A DNA stretch of 64,000 bases from Gymnothorax reevesii. Lineage: Eukaryota > Chordata > Actinopteri > Anguilliformes > Muraenidae. Positions 35,663 through 47,500 of the stretch are shown in pieces (the stretch's first letter is position 1; every line of letters starts with the position of its first letter). Below the pieces are notes generated by a model that saw only the letters and a list, made by a program, of their open reading frames with translations, was not told the DNA's origin and made no database searches. The stretch spans positions 90,382,120-90,446,119 of the forward strand of contig CM056583.1 in assembly GCA_029721435.1 (NCBI GenBank), in the 5' to 3' direction. The position numbers were made by a program, and so were the translations under genes.

Positions 35663-37327
35663 GTTTGAAAGTGCCCTCAGAGGATTAGGAATAACTAGAA
35701 TCATATTGCCTCAAAGTCATTAGTTAATTTTTTTATTTTTTTTTGTCATAAAAAGCTTATCAACCTTCTATTCAGACATCCAAGAATATGATACCTTGAG
35801 AGAAAAAAAAAACTTAATTGGTCCCCTTTAACACTGAACAGTAGCTTGGGTTCCTGTTTACAAAAACCTAATGCAACATGGGAGTGCAATGCTAACCAGT
35901 GACTAGGCTTACTCTGGCTTATAACCCACAGCTCAAGATTTGTTCTCATGCTGACGAATACTGTACTCTTGAACAGGACACCCAACCGCAAAGGCTTCAG
36001 TTAAACATCCAGCTGTGTAAATGAATCATGAATAAAAGAAAAGAGCTATATGAGTCATAAAGGGCAAGAACTTCTGTAAAATGCCAAACTGTTAAAATAA
36101 ACGAGGAAGCAGCGGGAATCTGAGGTATAGCCCTTCTGAAACCCAGCTCACCTGGAGCAAAAGAGAGCATAAGATTAAACTGTCAGAGCTGAGTCTGCCA
36201 GTAAAAACATGGGCAGAACTCCAGCCCGGAGCATCTGCAGGGGTGCCAGATGCGAATGAAACATGTCTCCTTGGCAGGGTTGCCAGGTCCCAGTTTTGAG
36301 TGAGCATGTCAATCATCAAATTACTCTCACAGGACCAGTTTCAGGACCCAATGTGACAAAAAACATTTCTGGCCTAAACTCATTATTATTTGACCATTAC
36401 TTATTCTTCCATTCCATTTTCCATCTCAGCTATTGCACAGTCCTGGCTGAAGCTTCTGAGTGCTCAGCATGGTCACTCCGTGCATGTTCATGGAGCTAAT
36501 TTCTCAGTTTTTTAACCCAAAAGCCAAACTGCATGCCTCAGTCTATGGCCACAGCTCCACAAGGTGACTGCATGTTGGGGCATCACATCTGCAACCAGAA
36601 TCCATCTAACGGTTTCATATGTCAGTATAAGGCCATGTGCCACGGTTTCCTCCAGCGCACTACCCTGGTATCTGCAGGAAGCTGAGATATCACCTCTGGG
36701 CCCCATTATCCTGAGTCGGATTATAACTCCATAGCCGTGAGAAATATCTCACCTCAAAAGACACAGAGACTGGAATTGCAGATCTGTGCTGAAATTTCAT
36801 AACAGCGATGCGCCTGAGACTCTGAGCTAACGGCGCAGAATCCAGCTTTACAAAACTCTCCACGATGCTTCTCCTGCAATTTAACTTTACAGCCTGGTTC
36901 CGCATTAACCTTTTAGAGATAATGGTCCTCTGCAGCATAATTCTAAAAAGCAAAGTAGACTTTTTTTCCTGATGGTTTTCCTGACACGGCTCATAGACTG
37001 TGATCATTTCAAGATGCTGCTCATTTGGAGGTAACAAGAGCAAACGCTCTCTTTAAGAAGTAATCCTAGTTGACTGGTATTGGTGCCGTCAGCCACTGGT
37101 CTGAAAATACAATGTTTTGACATCCACCGCAGCAAAAGGCACCACATCTCACACTGATGAGAGCCCAGATCTCAGTGATGGATTTATTTGCCTTATTCAA
37201 TGCTAACAATTTTCATAATACAATGTAAATACCAACATTCTCACTTATAACTCGGCTAAAATAGCATTTGGTCTATTTAGCACAAAGCCCAAGAATCTGG
37301 ACTCAAAAGAAATTATATGACACATGC
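35663..37327. other. Intron sequence, nothing recognised
   Basis: About 1.7 kb of moderate GC content with no repeat ends. The stretch at 36.5-37.0 kb looks like single-copy sequence without coding signals. Confidence 0.4.
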
Positions 37328-37545
37328 CAGGCCGCAGTGGCCCAGCGATTAAGCCTATTTGACTTGGGACCGAAAGGTTTGTGCTTGAGTCTGTGCCACA
37401 GCTTTCGCGGTGAGTTCTTGAACAAAAACAATTCACTTCCGCTGTGCATCTCTCTACCCAGGTGTATCGTCGGGTACCGGGAAATTTTTTGGGAAACCTG
37501 AGTTGGGGGATAACCTGCAATGGACTAGCATCAATTTCATGAGGA
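37328..37545 (+). repeat. tRNA-derived SINE
   Basis: It opens with 'gccgcagtggcccagcgatt', a degenerate A-box region, followed by 'ggtttgtgcttgagtctg', a decayed B box. The tail reads 'ctacccaggtgtatcgtcgg', 'gtaccgggaaa' and 'ggataacctgcaatggacta', which is the typical 3' wording of fish tRNA-SINEs. It directly abuts the 32-bp minisatellite. Confidence 0.7.
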
Positions 37546-37555
37546 TTAGCAATAC

Positions 37556-39153
37556 TATTAGTGGCTGGGGTTAAGCACTGGCCTACTATATAGAAACTGG
37601 GGTTAAACACTGACCTACTATATAGAAAGTGGGGTTAAGCACTGGTCTACTATACAGAAACTGGGGTTAAGCACTGGTCTACTATATAGAAACTGGGGTT
37701 AAGCACTGGTCTACTATACAGAAACTAGGGTTAAGCACTGGTCTACTATACAGAAACTGGGGTTAAGCACTGGTCCACTATATAGAAACTGGGGTTAAGC
37801 ACTGGTCTACTGTAAAGAAACTGGGGTTAAGTACTGGCCTACTATATAGAAACTGGAGTAAAGCACGGGCCTACTATACAGAAACTGGGGTTAAGCACTG
37901 GTCCACTATATAGAAACTGGGGTTAAGCACTGGTCTAGTATAAAGAAACTGGGGTTAAGTACTGGTCTACTATATAGAAACTGGGGTTAAGACCGGGCCC
38001 ACTATATAGAAACTGGGGTTAAGCACTGGTCTACTATATTGAAACTGGGGTTAAGACCGGGCCCACTATATAGAAACTGGGGTTAAGCACTGGTCTACTA
38101 TACAGAAACTGGGGTTAAGCACTGGCCTACTATATAGAAACTGGGGTTAAGCACTGGTCTACTATACAGAAACTGGGGTTAAGCACGGGCCTACTATATA
38201 GAAACTGGGGTTAAGCACAGGCCTACTACACAGAAACTGGAGTTAAGCACTGGCCTACTATACAGAAACTGGGGTTAAGCACTGGTCTACTATATAGAAA
38301 CTGGGGTTAAGCACTGGCCTACTATACAGAAACTGGAGTTAAGCACTGGCCTACTATACAGAAACTGGGGTTAAGCACGGGCCTACTATATAGAAACTGG
38401 GGTTAAGCACTGGCCTACTATACAGAAACTGGAGTTAAGCACTGGCCTACTATACAGAAACTGGGGTTAAGCACTGGTCTACTATATAGAAATTGGGGTT
38501 AAGCACTGGTCTACTATACAGAAACTGGGGTTAAGCACTGGCCTACTATACAGAAACTGGGGTTAAGCACTGGCCTACTATACAGAAACTGGGGTTAAGC
38601 ACTGGTCTACTATATAGAAACTGGGGTTTAGCACGGGCCTACTATATAGAAACTGGGGTTAAGCACAGGCCTACTACACAGAAACTGGGGTTAAGCACTG
38701 GCCTACTATACAGAAACTGGAGTTAAGCACTGGCCTACTACACAGAAACTGGGGTTAAGCACTGGCCTACTATACAGAAACTGGAGTTAAGCACTGGCCT
38801 ACTATACAGAAACTGGGGTTAAGCACTGGTCTACTATATAGAAACTGGGGTTAAGCACTGGTCTACTATACAGAAACTGGGGTTAAGCACTGGTCTACTA
38901 TACAGAAACTGGGGTTAAGCACTGGTCTACTATACAGAAACTGGGGTTAAGCACTGGCCTACTATACAGAAACTGGGGTTAAGCACTGGTCTACTATACA
39001 GAAAATGGGGTTAAGCACTGGCCTACTATACAGAAACTGGGGTTAAGCACTGGCCTACTATACAGAAACTGGGGTTAAGCACTGGTCTACTATACAGAAA
39101 CTGGGGTTAAGCACTGGCCTACTATATAGAAACTGGGGTTAAGCACTGGTCGA
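37556..39153. repeat. 32-bp minisatellite, about 50 copies
   Basis: The unit starts 'gaaactggggttaagcactg' and continues 'gtctactatata'. Variation is mainly at a few positions: 'ggtct/ggcct/gggcc', 'tatata/tataca' and 'ggggtt/ggagtt'. The copies run with almost no length change for 1.6 kb. Variant units recur in groups, for example 'accgggcccactatatag' at 37990 and 38055, which suggests local block duplications. Confidence 0.97.
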
Positions 39154-40984
39154 CTTTGCCTTTGCTTAGCATCAACACTGGGATATCTCACAGGATGAAC
39201 AGAAACACCCAGGGACTGCCGGATGCCAAAGTACACTGTAAGAAATAATGCCATCCAATGCAAAAAGAGCTTATCTGTTAAGGCTCATTCATTGACCACA
39301 CTGTTTTTTTTTTTCCCCTCGCCTTAACTGAATAAGCCACCCAGAAATTCTTATGACTCAGCTCATCAACTTACTGAGGATTAAGGTCCCTTATTTTGAG
39401 CCTTTTAAGCTATGCATCGCATCATTAGTAACAACCCCAGCTATTTCATCAACAATTACAGTGGCGCTCAGCCCTTCAGGATTATTCTATCACGCCATGT
39501 GGCATGTTTGCTTGTTTTAATTGTTTTGATTGTGCTAATGGTTTAATGCTTTGATACACTCCACAATTAAAGCAATTGGGTGTCTATCCTGGCCAAATGA
39601 AACTATCATCCTGGATTTAAGCGGGTTACCTTTGCCCATTTGCGCTTATTCGGATAATTAGTCAATTAAAAACTGGGTAGTGTGCCAAATTTATATATAG
39701 CGTTCATGGAAACAGCCACATGCAGCAGGACCCCTGATTGCCCTGGAACTTTCCCTCACCTGAAGTGCTCAGTCTGTAAAAATGAAACACTGCTCAATCT
39801 TGTCAGTTAGATTTCATCACTCCTGCAGCTCTGGAAGACCTAAAAATAGTCAAATCAATGGTAATCTTTGTTTTTTCTTCAAATTTTTGGTGACATTTTT
39901 GACTGCTTACAAAAGTTCAGGACTTTTTCTTTTCTGAGTGTTTTTAAAAAGTATTTAATACTACAGACAATTCAACTGCCCTCAAGAACTTACAGACACA
40001 ATTTTTTCAGAATTTGTAATCCCTCACAGACACTGGTGAGCAGATGCTTCAGTGCCCAGGAGGCTGACTGATAAATAATTAAAGAAAAAATAATGCTATT
40101 GGTGAAGAGTGATACTTCCAGACTCTTCAGAAATTATGTGCTTTGCTGATAATTGCAAAAACTGAATCAACGTACTACAGGATTCACAGGTTGTATAAGG
40201 GTCATTCCATTGAAAATCAATCACTGCCTCCCACCTGACCCCCTCAAAATCAGATAATTTTTTGTACAATAACTTTAGTATATTTAATGAAGCCATGCAA
40301 AATGAGACCATCATACAATGAACCATTTCAGAGTTACAGGCCCTCGACATACAAAGTGGTGTCAACATCTCATGCTTTTTAATGAGCCTTTTTCTGAGCC
40401 ATCATAACTTCATAAGTACAGGACTTACAGTTGCTACATCACATTTTCAGGGATGAGAAACACATTTGAGCACCGTTAAAAACTGCAACCAAATCAATTT
40501 TATATTCACCCCAGGAGTCAAAATCTAAAGTCAAAATCTTGTTTTGTTCCAAATTATTTTTCTATAATCACTTAAATCATCAGTTTCATGGGGAAAAAAA
40601 AAATCATAGTTTCAGCAGCAAAACTTCACCAATTTCATATCTATGACAAAGCGTAATAGAAACAAGCATTGTTATCCTGGAAGTGTTGTCTATTTTCTGG
40701 AAATTCATCTCGAACGATAAGCCAACCGTCTGTTCTCATATTTGAGGTGTTGGATGTGAAAGAAATGGCACCTGACTGTGACAACCGCCAATTCATGACA
40801 GCCAGATAAGTGAGTCAGAGCATCTCTGTCAGCAGTACTGAGTATGAACAGGCACTGGCTCCAGAACAGACACACCATGAAGCGGTAACAAGGCTAATCG
40901 ATGCACAAGGGTATCAAAGGGTATCCCTTCAGTCCAACCGAACAGAGGATATACTGCGACACAGTTTCTGATCATTTAAACCCC
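39154..40984. other. Intron sequence including a homeobox-site-rich stretch
   Basis: No coding sequence is seen. The part at 39290-39700 has complex, repeat-free sequence with many ATTA/TAAT words ('ggataattagtcaattaaaa', 'ttaatgctttgata', 'cacaattaaagcaattggg'). This is the look of a conserved developmental enhancer, but conservation cannot be tested here. Confidence 0.3.
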
Positions 40985-41158
40985 ATTCTCTTCATACTAA
41001 ATTTTAGAATGTGCCAGGCAGTTTGGTGGAGAGTTTGGAAGAAAATAATGGTAGAATGTCTAACTTTCAACATCTGATATGTTGTCTATGTTGTATTGTG
41101 AATAAAATGTGGGTTTATAAGATTTGCAAATCTCCCAACTTTATTGGAATTGGGGTTT
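40985..41158 (+). mobile_element. Tc1-type element, 3' end fragment
   Basis: It ends 'tcccaactttattggaattg' and 'gggttt', the inverted form of the 'aaccccaattcc' end seen at 30.5 kb. It is preceded by 'tgaataaaatgtgggttt' and 'acatctgatatgttgtctat', typical of the 3' untranslated part. No transposase remains. Confidence 0.6.
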
Positions 41159-41689
41159 GCACACCAAACCTGTTTGCCTGCATGGAAATTCAGTATCACC
41201 ACTTTTTTCGTAGCTCTAAGCTGACAATGTATCACTTCGCTCCATTTGCCAGGATGAAAATGCACAAGTACCGCTTTTCTAGAGCCAACCTAATATTTGC
41301 CTTGCTTTCATTCCTTTTTAGTAATGCACTAGTCTTGGAAATTAGTTAATTGTGCACTTATGATTACATGGTGCAAGGTATACACGCTGGTCTCATTGGG
41401 CTGGGTGGCCTTTTCTTCCCAGACTTCCAGCTGAAGGAATATGTCGGCAAAAAGACCTTTTTGTCAAGGTGTCCTTCCGGGCCTCTGAATTTCCAAACTT
41501 CCTTTACCAATACGATAACAGCACTGTGATTCGCAGTGGTGATCCTAGACTCTTGGGAGACCCTCAAGCAAAGAGGGCCGTGGAGGCCTCCCCCCCAAAG
41601 ATGCATTGAGTCAATCCAGACCAAGATCAAACCTCGAACACAAATGCCGCATCACGCCAATCCTTGCCTAATATGTTATGGCTCTGGGT
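41159..41689. other. Intron sequence with a possible hAT end
   Basis: At 41536 'cagtggtgatcctagactct' looks like one hAT terminus followed by a purine- and C-rich interior. No second terminus or target duplication was found, so it is left unassigned. Confidence 0.3.
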
Positions 41690-42120
41690 GTTTGTGCGTG
41701 TGTTTCGGATTTTTCTTTGCAGCTCTCGTCCCAGTCCAATATCGTATTCCATTTCAATCGGATTCTCTACCCATCTGGCTGATTGAACTGGGCTGGCGCT
41801 TCCCCAGACTCTATATAAGCCGGATGTTCGCCACGCCTCTTTGCTAGAGTGTCTGTTTGTAGCTACGCGCTATAGCTGAAGATATCTGTAGTCAGGATTT
41901 TTTTGACTTTCCGTCTTCTAATTATTGGATTTTCTTCTCCCCTTTTCTGTCTCGCTTTGCTTCCGTGTTTTCGGACTATTATACGTCCTTTGGAAGCGCG
42001 AGTACTTTCCGGTGGTCTGTATTATTGTCTGTGTTTGTTTTTTGTGTCCGTGCTGCTTGCTGTAATTGCCCTCCTACCTCTACCAGCCATTACGTAATGA
42101 CCCCCTATATAAGGCTCCAT
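41690..42120 (+). promoter_or_regulatory. LTR-like segment with TATA boxes
   Basis: A GC-richer block carries 'actctatataagccgg' at about 41809-41824, a good TATA box. Downstream sequence such as 'cgcctctttgctagagtgtc' resembles retroelement leader regions. A second TATA-like 'cccctatataagg' lies near 42103. The layout suits a decayed solo LTR (U3-R). No primer-binding site, gag/pol sequence or TG...CA borders could be fixed. Confidence 0.4.
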
Positions 42121-43127
42121 AAATCAGGATTTGAGTCACCTAGATTGGAAACATAATTTCAATTGAGCAAAACATGTACGTTGTGTCATTTGGAAAAAAA
42201 CTTTTATTTATTTTTATAAACTTTTTACCTGGTTTCTTTTTTCCTGCTTTTCTCTTTATTTCTTCCCCTTTTATTCTCCAGATGGGTATGTTCGCTTCAT
42301 CATTCTGCTGAACGACAGTTTACATTTTAGTCTATCCAGTGAAATTTTGACTTATCCTGTTGAAAGAAAATGTTTATTTTGTGATGATTTTTTAAAATAT
42401 TAATAATAAAAAATTATGTGTAAATGTTATACATTTTTTCAAAGACTTAAATTTTCAACCCAGCCCAACAAGCTATCTGCTCTACAAACCGCGGACGTCT
42501 TTGAGCAAATTATGCATCACTGAAAATTAAGAGCAAAAAATATTGCCACATAAGCCAATTCACAAATGAACAGTGCTTTTTTCTCTTCAGGTGACGGGGG
42601 TGACTGGATGCTCCGCAATTTATTTAATAAGTTAATGATTCAGTAAAACTTTTGTGATTCAGTCTTCAACATCCCACAAGTATAATTTCATGTCAATCTT
42701 GCACACTAGGTATAGCAGCACTATATTATTCATATTGCCATATATAAATTCATATTTGCATTGCAGTTATAAACATCACCCTTCACTAGGTGACGCAATA
42801 TCACCCCGCTTTGTCCGTGAATGAGGCAGCTTTTGCCTAAGCCATGAATATGATGATATATACAGAACTATCTGTACATTTTTGTGCATGTTCACAGTAT
42901 TGACGTTTTCAATCAATGATGATGTCATGTGAAAGACAGGACATACGTTAAAACACTGCTCAGTGTGTAAAGTTAAGCACTGATTAGTCTAAGGCGCTTG
43001 CAACATTGGTTAATGTGGGTTCTGTATTTCCGAAATTCTGAGATCATTAGCAATGTAGTAACCATCATTTGTGGAGGATGAATAATTACTACACTCCACA
43101 GCAACTTCAGTCTTCATGCAACTAATA
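42121..43127. other. AT-rich intron sequence
   Basis: No exon candidate, tandem repeat or transposon end was seen before the short Tc1 relative that starts at 43128. Confidence 0.4.
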
Positions 43128-43947
43128 TACTCAGCCAAAATAAAAACTTCACACTCGTTTGGGGATTGATAAGTTGAACATACAAGAAATTAGGTTTTAA
43201 ATCATGATTTTATTTAATTCTGTACTCATTAAAGATGGTGTATCATAAAAATAATGTCCATAATGAACCAATTCCACCGGAAATGCTACGGAAATGTCCA
43301 AGAGTAAAAATGGTAAGTTACAACTTGAATAAGAGCAGTGCGCAGGCGATTACATATGGTTTGGGCAGTCACACGACCTCTAAACAATTCATTCCTAGTG
43401 GACGTTCCAGTAACAAATTGATTATGCAAATGACGTAAGACAATTTGTCGATCTTCTGCTTTTGACGTCACACGTGGGCTGCCAGAACGAGGTCGGTCAG
43501 CTGTGGTGCAAGTTTGTTGGAGACGTGTACGAAGATCATGGATAGTCCGTCGACTGCATCTCATAACCCAAGCAACGTCAGTGACGGACGTTTCCGTATT
43601 CAGCATGCCAATGGAACGTTCATGCTGAATATTTGACAGCCATGGCATTGTAAATCAACAAATAATTAACTATAAAAACTTGTTTTTCCAAGATGTCACT
43701 CTAATGTGCTAACGTGAGCTCAGTTGCACATCTCTCATATGGTCACGTGACAAGGAACACGAGAAAGCATGATTTTAGCTTTAAGTACGCTCGCACGTGC
43801 TACGTACCTGTGCACGTCGGAGTTGATGTGTGTCATGATGTCTTTGACAACGCATTTACCCCAAGTGATAATAAAAACTCTTTTAATAAAAGTTTCAAGA
43901 AATTATTTACAAATTCATGAGTGTGAAGTTTCTTTTTTGACTCAGTA
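43128..43947 (-). mobile_element. Internally deleted Tc1 relative of the intact element, 820 bp
   Basis: The ends 'tactcagccaaaataaaaac' and, inverted, 'tactgagtcaaaaaagaaac' are each followed by 'ttcacactc' and flanked by TA (43126-43127 and 43948-43949). The first bases match the intact element at 34.15 kb (tactcagc). It keeps the transposase start on the minus strand but lacks the whole catalytic part, some 0.7 kb compared with the intact copy. Such a copy could move only with enzyme supplied in trans. Confidence 0.88.
43286..43648 (-). pseudogene. Tc1 transposase DNA-binding region only (120 codons)
   Basis: The frame begins MPWLSNIQHERSIGMLNTET and contains DRPRSGSPRVTS, where the intact relative has the GRPR hook. 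It then has RHLHNQFVTGTSTRNE and VTAQTICNRLRTAL, aligning with residues 1 to about 110 of the transposase at 34448-35461. It ends before the first catalytic Asp. If expressed it would be a DNA-binding-only protein. I infer it is simply a deletion product. Confidence 0.85.
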
Positions 43948-43949
43948 TA

Positions 43950-44539
43950 TATCTGATTGAGAAAACCAGGAGCTCCACTCTCTCCCAGTCAGTAGCTGGC
44001 TACATTATGCTCACTAGGAAGCCAACACTGACTTGAGCCTCTCCAAACTAAATTGTGGAGACACTAAATGGTCTGCCCGTTTTAACCAGTGCCCAATAAT
44101 TTGAATATTCATGAATTAGTGCAAGGAGTATAATCAAAGTTTACTTTAGATTTCCAACAATTTGAAGAAAGAGGTCTGGATAGGGTCTTTACACTTTCTG
44201 TAACTAACATTTACTAACTCACGATTGGAATAGACTGCCAGTGAGTTAGATTGGTGAGCCCTACTTACTCCTGATTTGCCACAACTCCTAAAAGGGGCCC
44301 CACTTCGGGGGCTTTTGAGGTGGCGGCTGGTGGTGCACAATAATGCCTTTTTGGAAGGTTTAATAGGGTTTTTATTCATTGTTGCAAAATGTGCCAATTT
44401 CAGTGGCCATTGAGGGCCCCTTTTCCCAATTATTTGGGGGGACCCCAAATATTTGCCTAGTTTGCCATTCCTGAAGGTGCGCCTCTGGAGACATATATTA
44501 AACTGTCCAACAACATCACGCTTAACGAAACAACTTGCT
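43950..44539. other. Unique-looking sequence before the 82-bp satellite
   Basis: It includes a GC-rich patch, 'aggggccccacttcgggggc' and 'ttttgaggtggcggctgg' at 44294-44335, and then 'attgagggcccctt'. These could be old repeat scraps. Open frames continue into the satellite and are not genes. Confidence 0.35.
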
Positions 44540-47500
44540 TGATATTTGTGAAAGCAGCGCAGTATATGAAGCTGTTGGATAAGACGGCCATACTGTGGCA
44601 TAAGCCAGACATATTTCCCAGTGGATTATGTGCTTTACTGAAGAATATTTGTGAAAGCAGTGCAGTATATGAAGCGGTGGCATAAACCAAACACATTTCC
44701 CAGTGGATTATGTGCTTTACTGAAAGATATTTGTGAAAGCAGCACAGTATATGAAGCTGTTGGATAAGACAGCCATATTTCCCAGTGGATTATGTGCTTT
44801 ACTGAAGGATATTTGTGAATGCAGTGCAGTATATGAAGCTGCTGCATAAGCCAGACATATTTCCCAGTGGATTATGTTCTTTACTGAAGGATATTTGTGA
44901 AAGCAGTGCAGTATATGAAGCTGTTGCATAAGCCAGACATATTTCCCAGTGGATTATGTGCTTTACTGAAGGATATTTGTGAATGCAGTGCAGTATATGA
45001 AGCTGCTGCTTAAGCCAGACATATTTCCCAGTGGATTATGTTCTTTACTGAAGGATATTTGTGAAAGCAGTGCAGTATATGAAGCTGTTGCATATTGCAG
45101 ACATATTTCTCAGTGGATTATGTGCTTTACTGAAGGATATTTGTGAATGCAGTGCAGTATATGAAGCTGTTGCATATTCCAGACATATTTCCCAGTGGAT
45201 TATGTGCTTTACTGAAGGATATTTGTGAATGCAGTGCAGAATATGAAGCTGTTGCATATTGCAGACATATTTCCCAGTGGATTGTGCGCTTTACTGAAGG
45301 ATATTTGTGAAAGCAGTGCAGTATATGAAGCTGTTACATAAACCGGACACCTTTTCCAGTGAATTATGTGCTTCTCTGAAGGATATTTGTGAAAGCAGTG
45401 CAGTATATGAAGCTGTTGCATATTCCAGACATATTTCCCAGTGGATTATATGCTTTGCTGAAGGATATTTGTGAGTGCAGTGCAGTGTATGAAGCTGTGG
45501 CATAAACCAGACATATTTCCCAGTGGATTATGTGCTTTACTGAAGGATATTTGTGAAAGCAGTGCAGTATATGAAGCTGTTGCATATTGCAGACATATTT
45601 CCCAGTGGATTATATGCTTTACTGAAGGATATTTGTGAGTGCAGTGCAGTGTATGAAGCTGTGGCATAAACCAGACATATTTCCCAGTGGATTATGTGCT
45701 TTACTGAAGGATATTTGTGAGTGCAGTGCAGTGTATGAAGCTGTGGCATAAACCAGACATATTTCCCAGTGGATTATGTGCTTTACTGAAGGATATTTGT
45801 GAATGCAGTGCAGTATATGAAGCTGTGGCATAAACCAGACATATTTCCCAGTGGATTATGTGCTTTACTGAAGGATATTTGTGAATGCAGTGCAGTATAT
45901 GAAGCTGTTGCATATTGCAGACATATTTCCCAGTGGATTATGTGCTTTACTGAAGGATATTTGTGAATGCAGTGCAGTATGTGAAGCTGTTGCATATTCC
46001 AGACATATTTCCCAGTGGATTATGTGCTTTACTGAAGGATATTAGTGAATGCAGTGCAGTATATGAAGCTGTTGCATATTCCAGACATATTTCCCAGTGG
46101 ATTATATGCTTTACTGAAGGATATTTGTGAATGCAGTGCAGTATATGAAGCTGTGGCATAAACCAGACATATTTCCCAGAGGATTATGTGCTTTACTGAA
46201 GGATATTTGTGAAAGCAGGGCAGTATATGAAGCTGTTACATAAACTGGACACATTTTCCAGTGGATTATGTGCTTCACTGAAGGATATTTGTGAAAGCAG
46301 TGCAGTATATGAAGCTGTTGCATATTCCAGACATATTTCCCAGTGGATTATGTGCTTTACTGAAGGATATTTGTGAATGCAGTGCAGTATATGAAGCTGT
46401 GGCATAAATCAGACATATTTCCCAGTGGATTGTGTGCTTTACTGAAGGATATTTGTGAATGCAATGCAGTATATGAAGCTGTTGCATAAACCGGACACAT
46501 TTTCCAGTGGATTATGTGCTTTACTGAAGGATATTTGTGAAAGCAGTGCAGTATATGAAGCTGAAGCATAAACCAGACATATTTCCCAGTGGATTATGTG
46601 CTTTACTGAAGGATATTTGTGAATGCAGTGCAGTATATGAAGCTGTTGCATATTGCAGACATATTTCCCAGTGGATTATGTGCTTTACTGAAGGATATTT
46701 GTGAATGCAGTGCAGTATGTGAAGCTGTTGCATATTCCAGACATATTTCCCAGTGGATTATGTGCTTTACTGAAGGATATTAGTGAATGCAGTGCAGTAT
46801 ATGAAGCTGTTGCATATTCCAGACATATTTCCCAGTGGATTATGTGCTTTACTGAAGGATATTTGTGAATGCAGTGCAGTATATGAAGCTGTGGCATAAA
46901 CCAGACATATTTCCCAGAGGATTATGTGCTTTACTGAAGGATATTTGTGAAAGCAGGGCAGTATATGAAGCTGTTACATAAACTGGACACATTTTCCAGT
47001 GGATTATGTGCTTCACTGAAGGATATTTGTGAAAGCAGTGCAGTATATGAAGCTGTTGCATATTCCAGACATATTTCCCAGTGGATTATGTGCTTTACTG
47101 AAGGATATTTGTGAATGCAGTGCAGTATATGAAGCTGTGGCATAAATCAGACATATTTCCCAGTGGATTGTGTGCTTTACTGAAGGATATTTGTGAATGC
47201 AATGCAGTATATGAAGCTGTTGCATAAACCGGACACATTTTCCAGTGGATTATGTGCTTTACTGAAGGATATTTGTGAAAGCAGTGCAGTATATGAAGCT
47301 GAAGCATAAGCCAGACATATTTTTCAGTGGATTATGTGCTTCAATGAAGGATATTTGTGAATGCAGTGCAGTATATGAAGCTGTTGCATAAACCAGACAT
47401 ATTTCCCAGTGGATTATGTTCTTTACTGAAGGATATTTGTGAAAGCAGCGCAGTATATGAAGCTGTTGCATAAACCAGACATATTTCCCAGTGGATTATG

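Noticed and set aside
37556..39153. G-quadruplex array in the 32-bp minisatellite
   Set aside because: There is one run of four G per 32 bp, so the loops would be about 28 bases, too long for a standard quadruplex.
41536..41630. A hAT element starting 'cagtggtgatcc'
   Set aside because: Only one plausible terminus. No inverted partner or 8-bp duplication was found.
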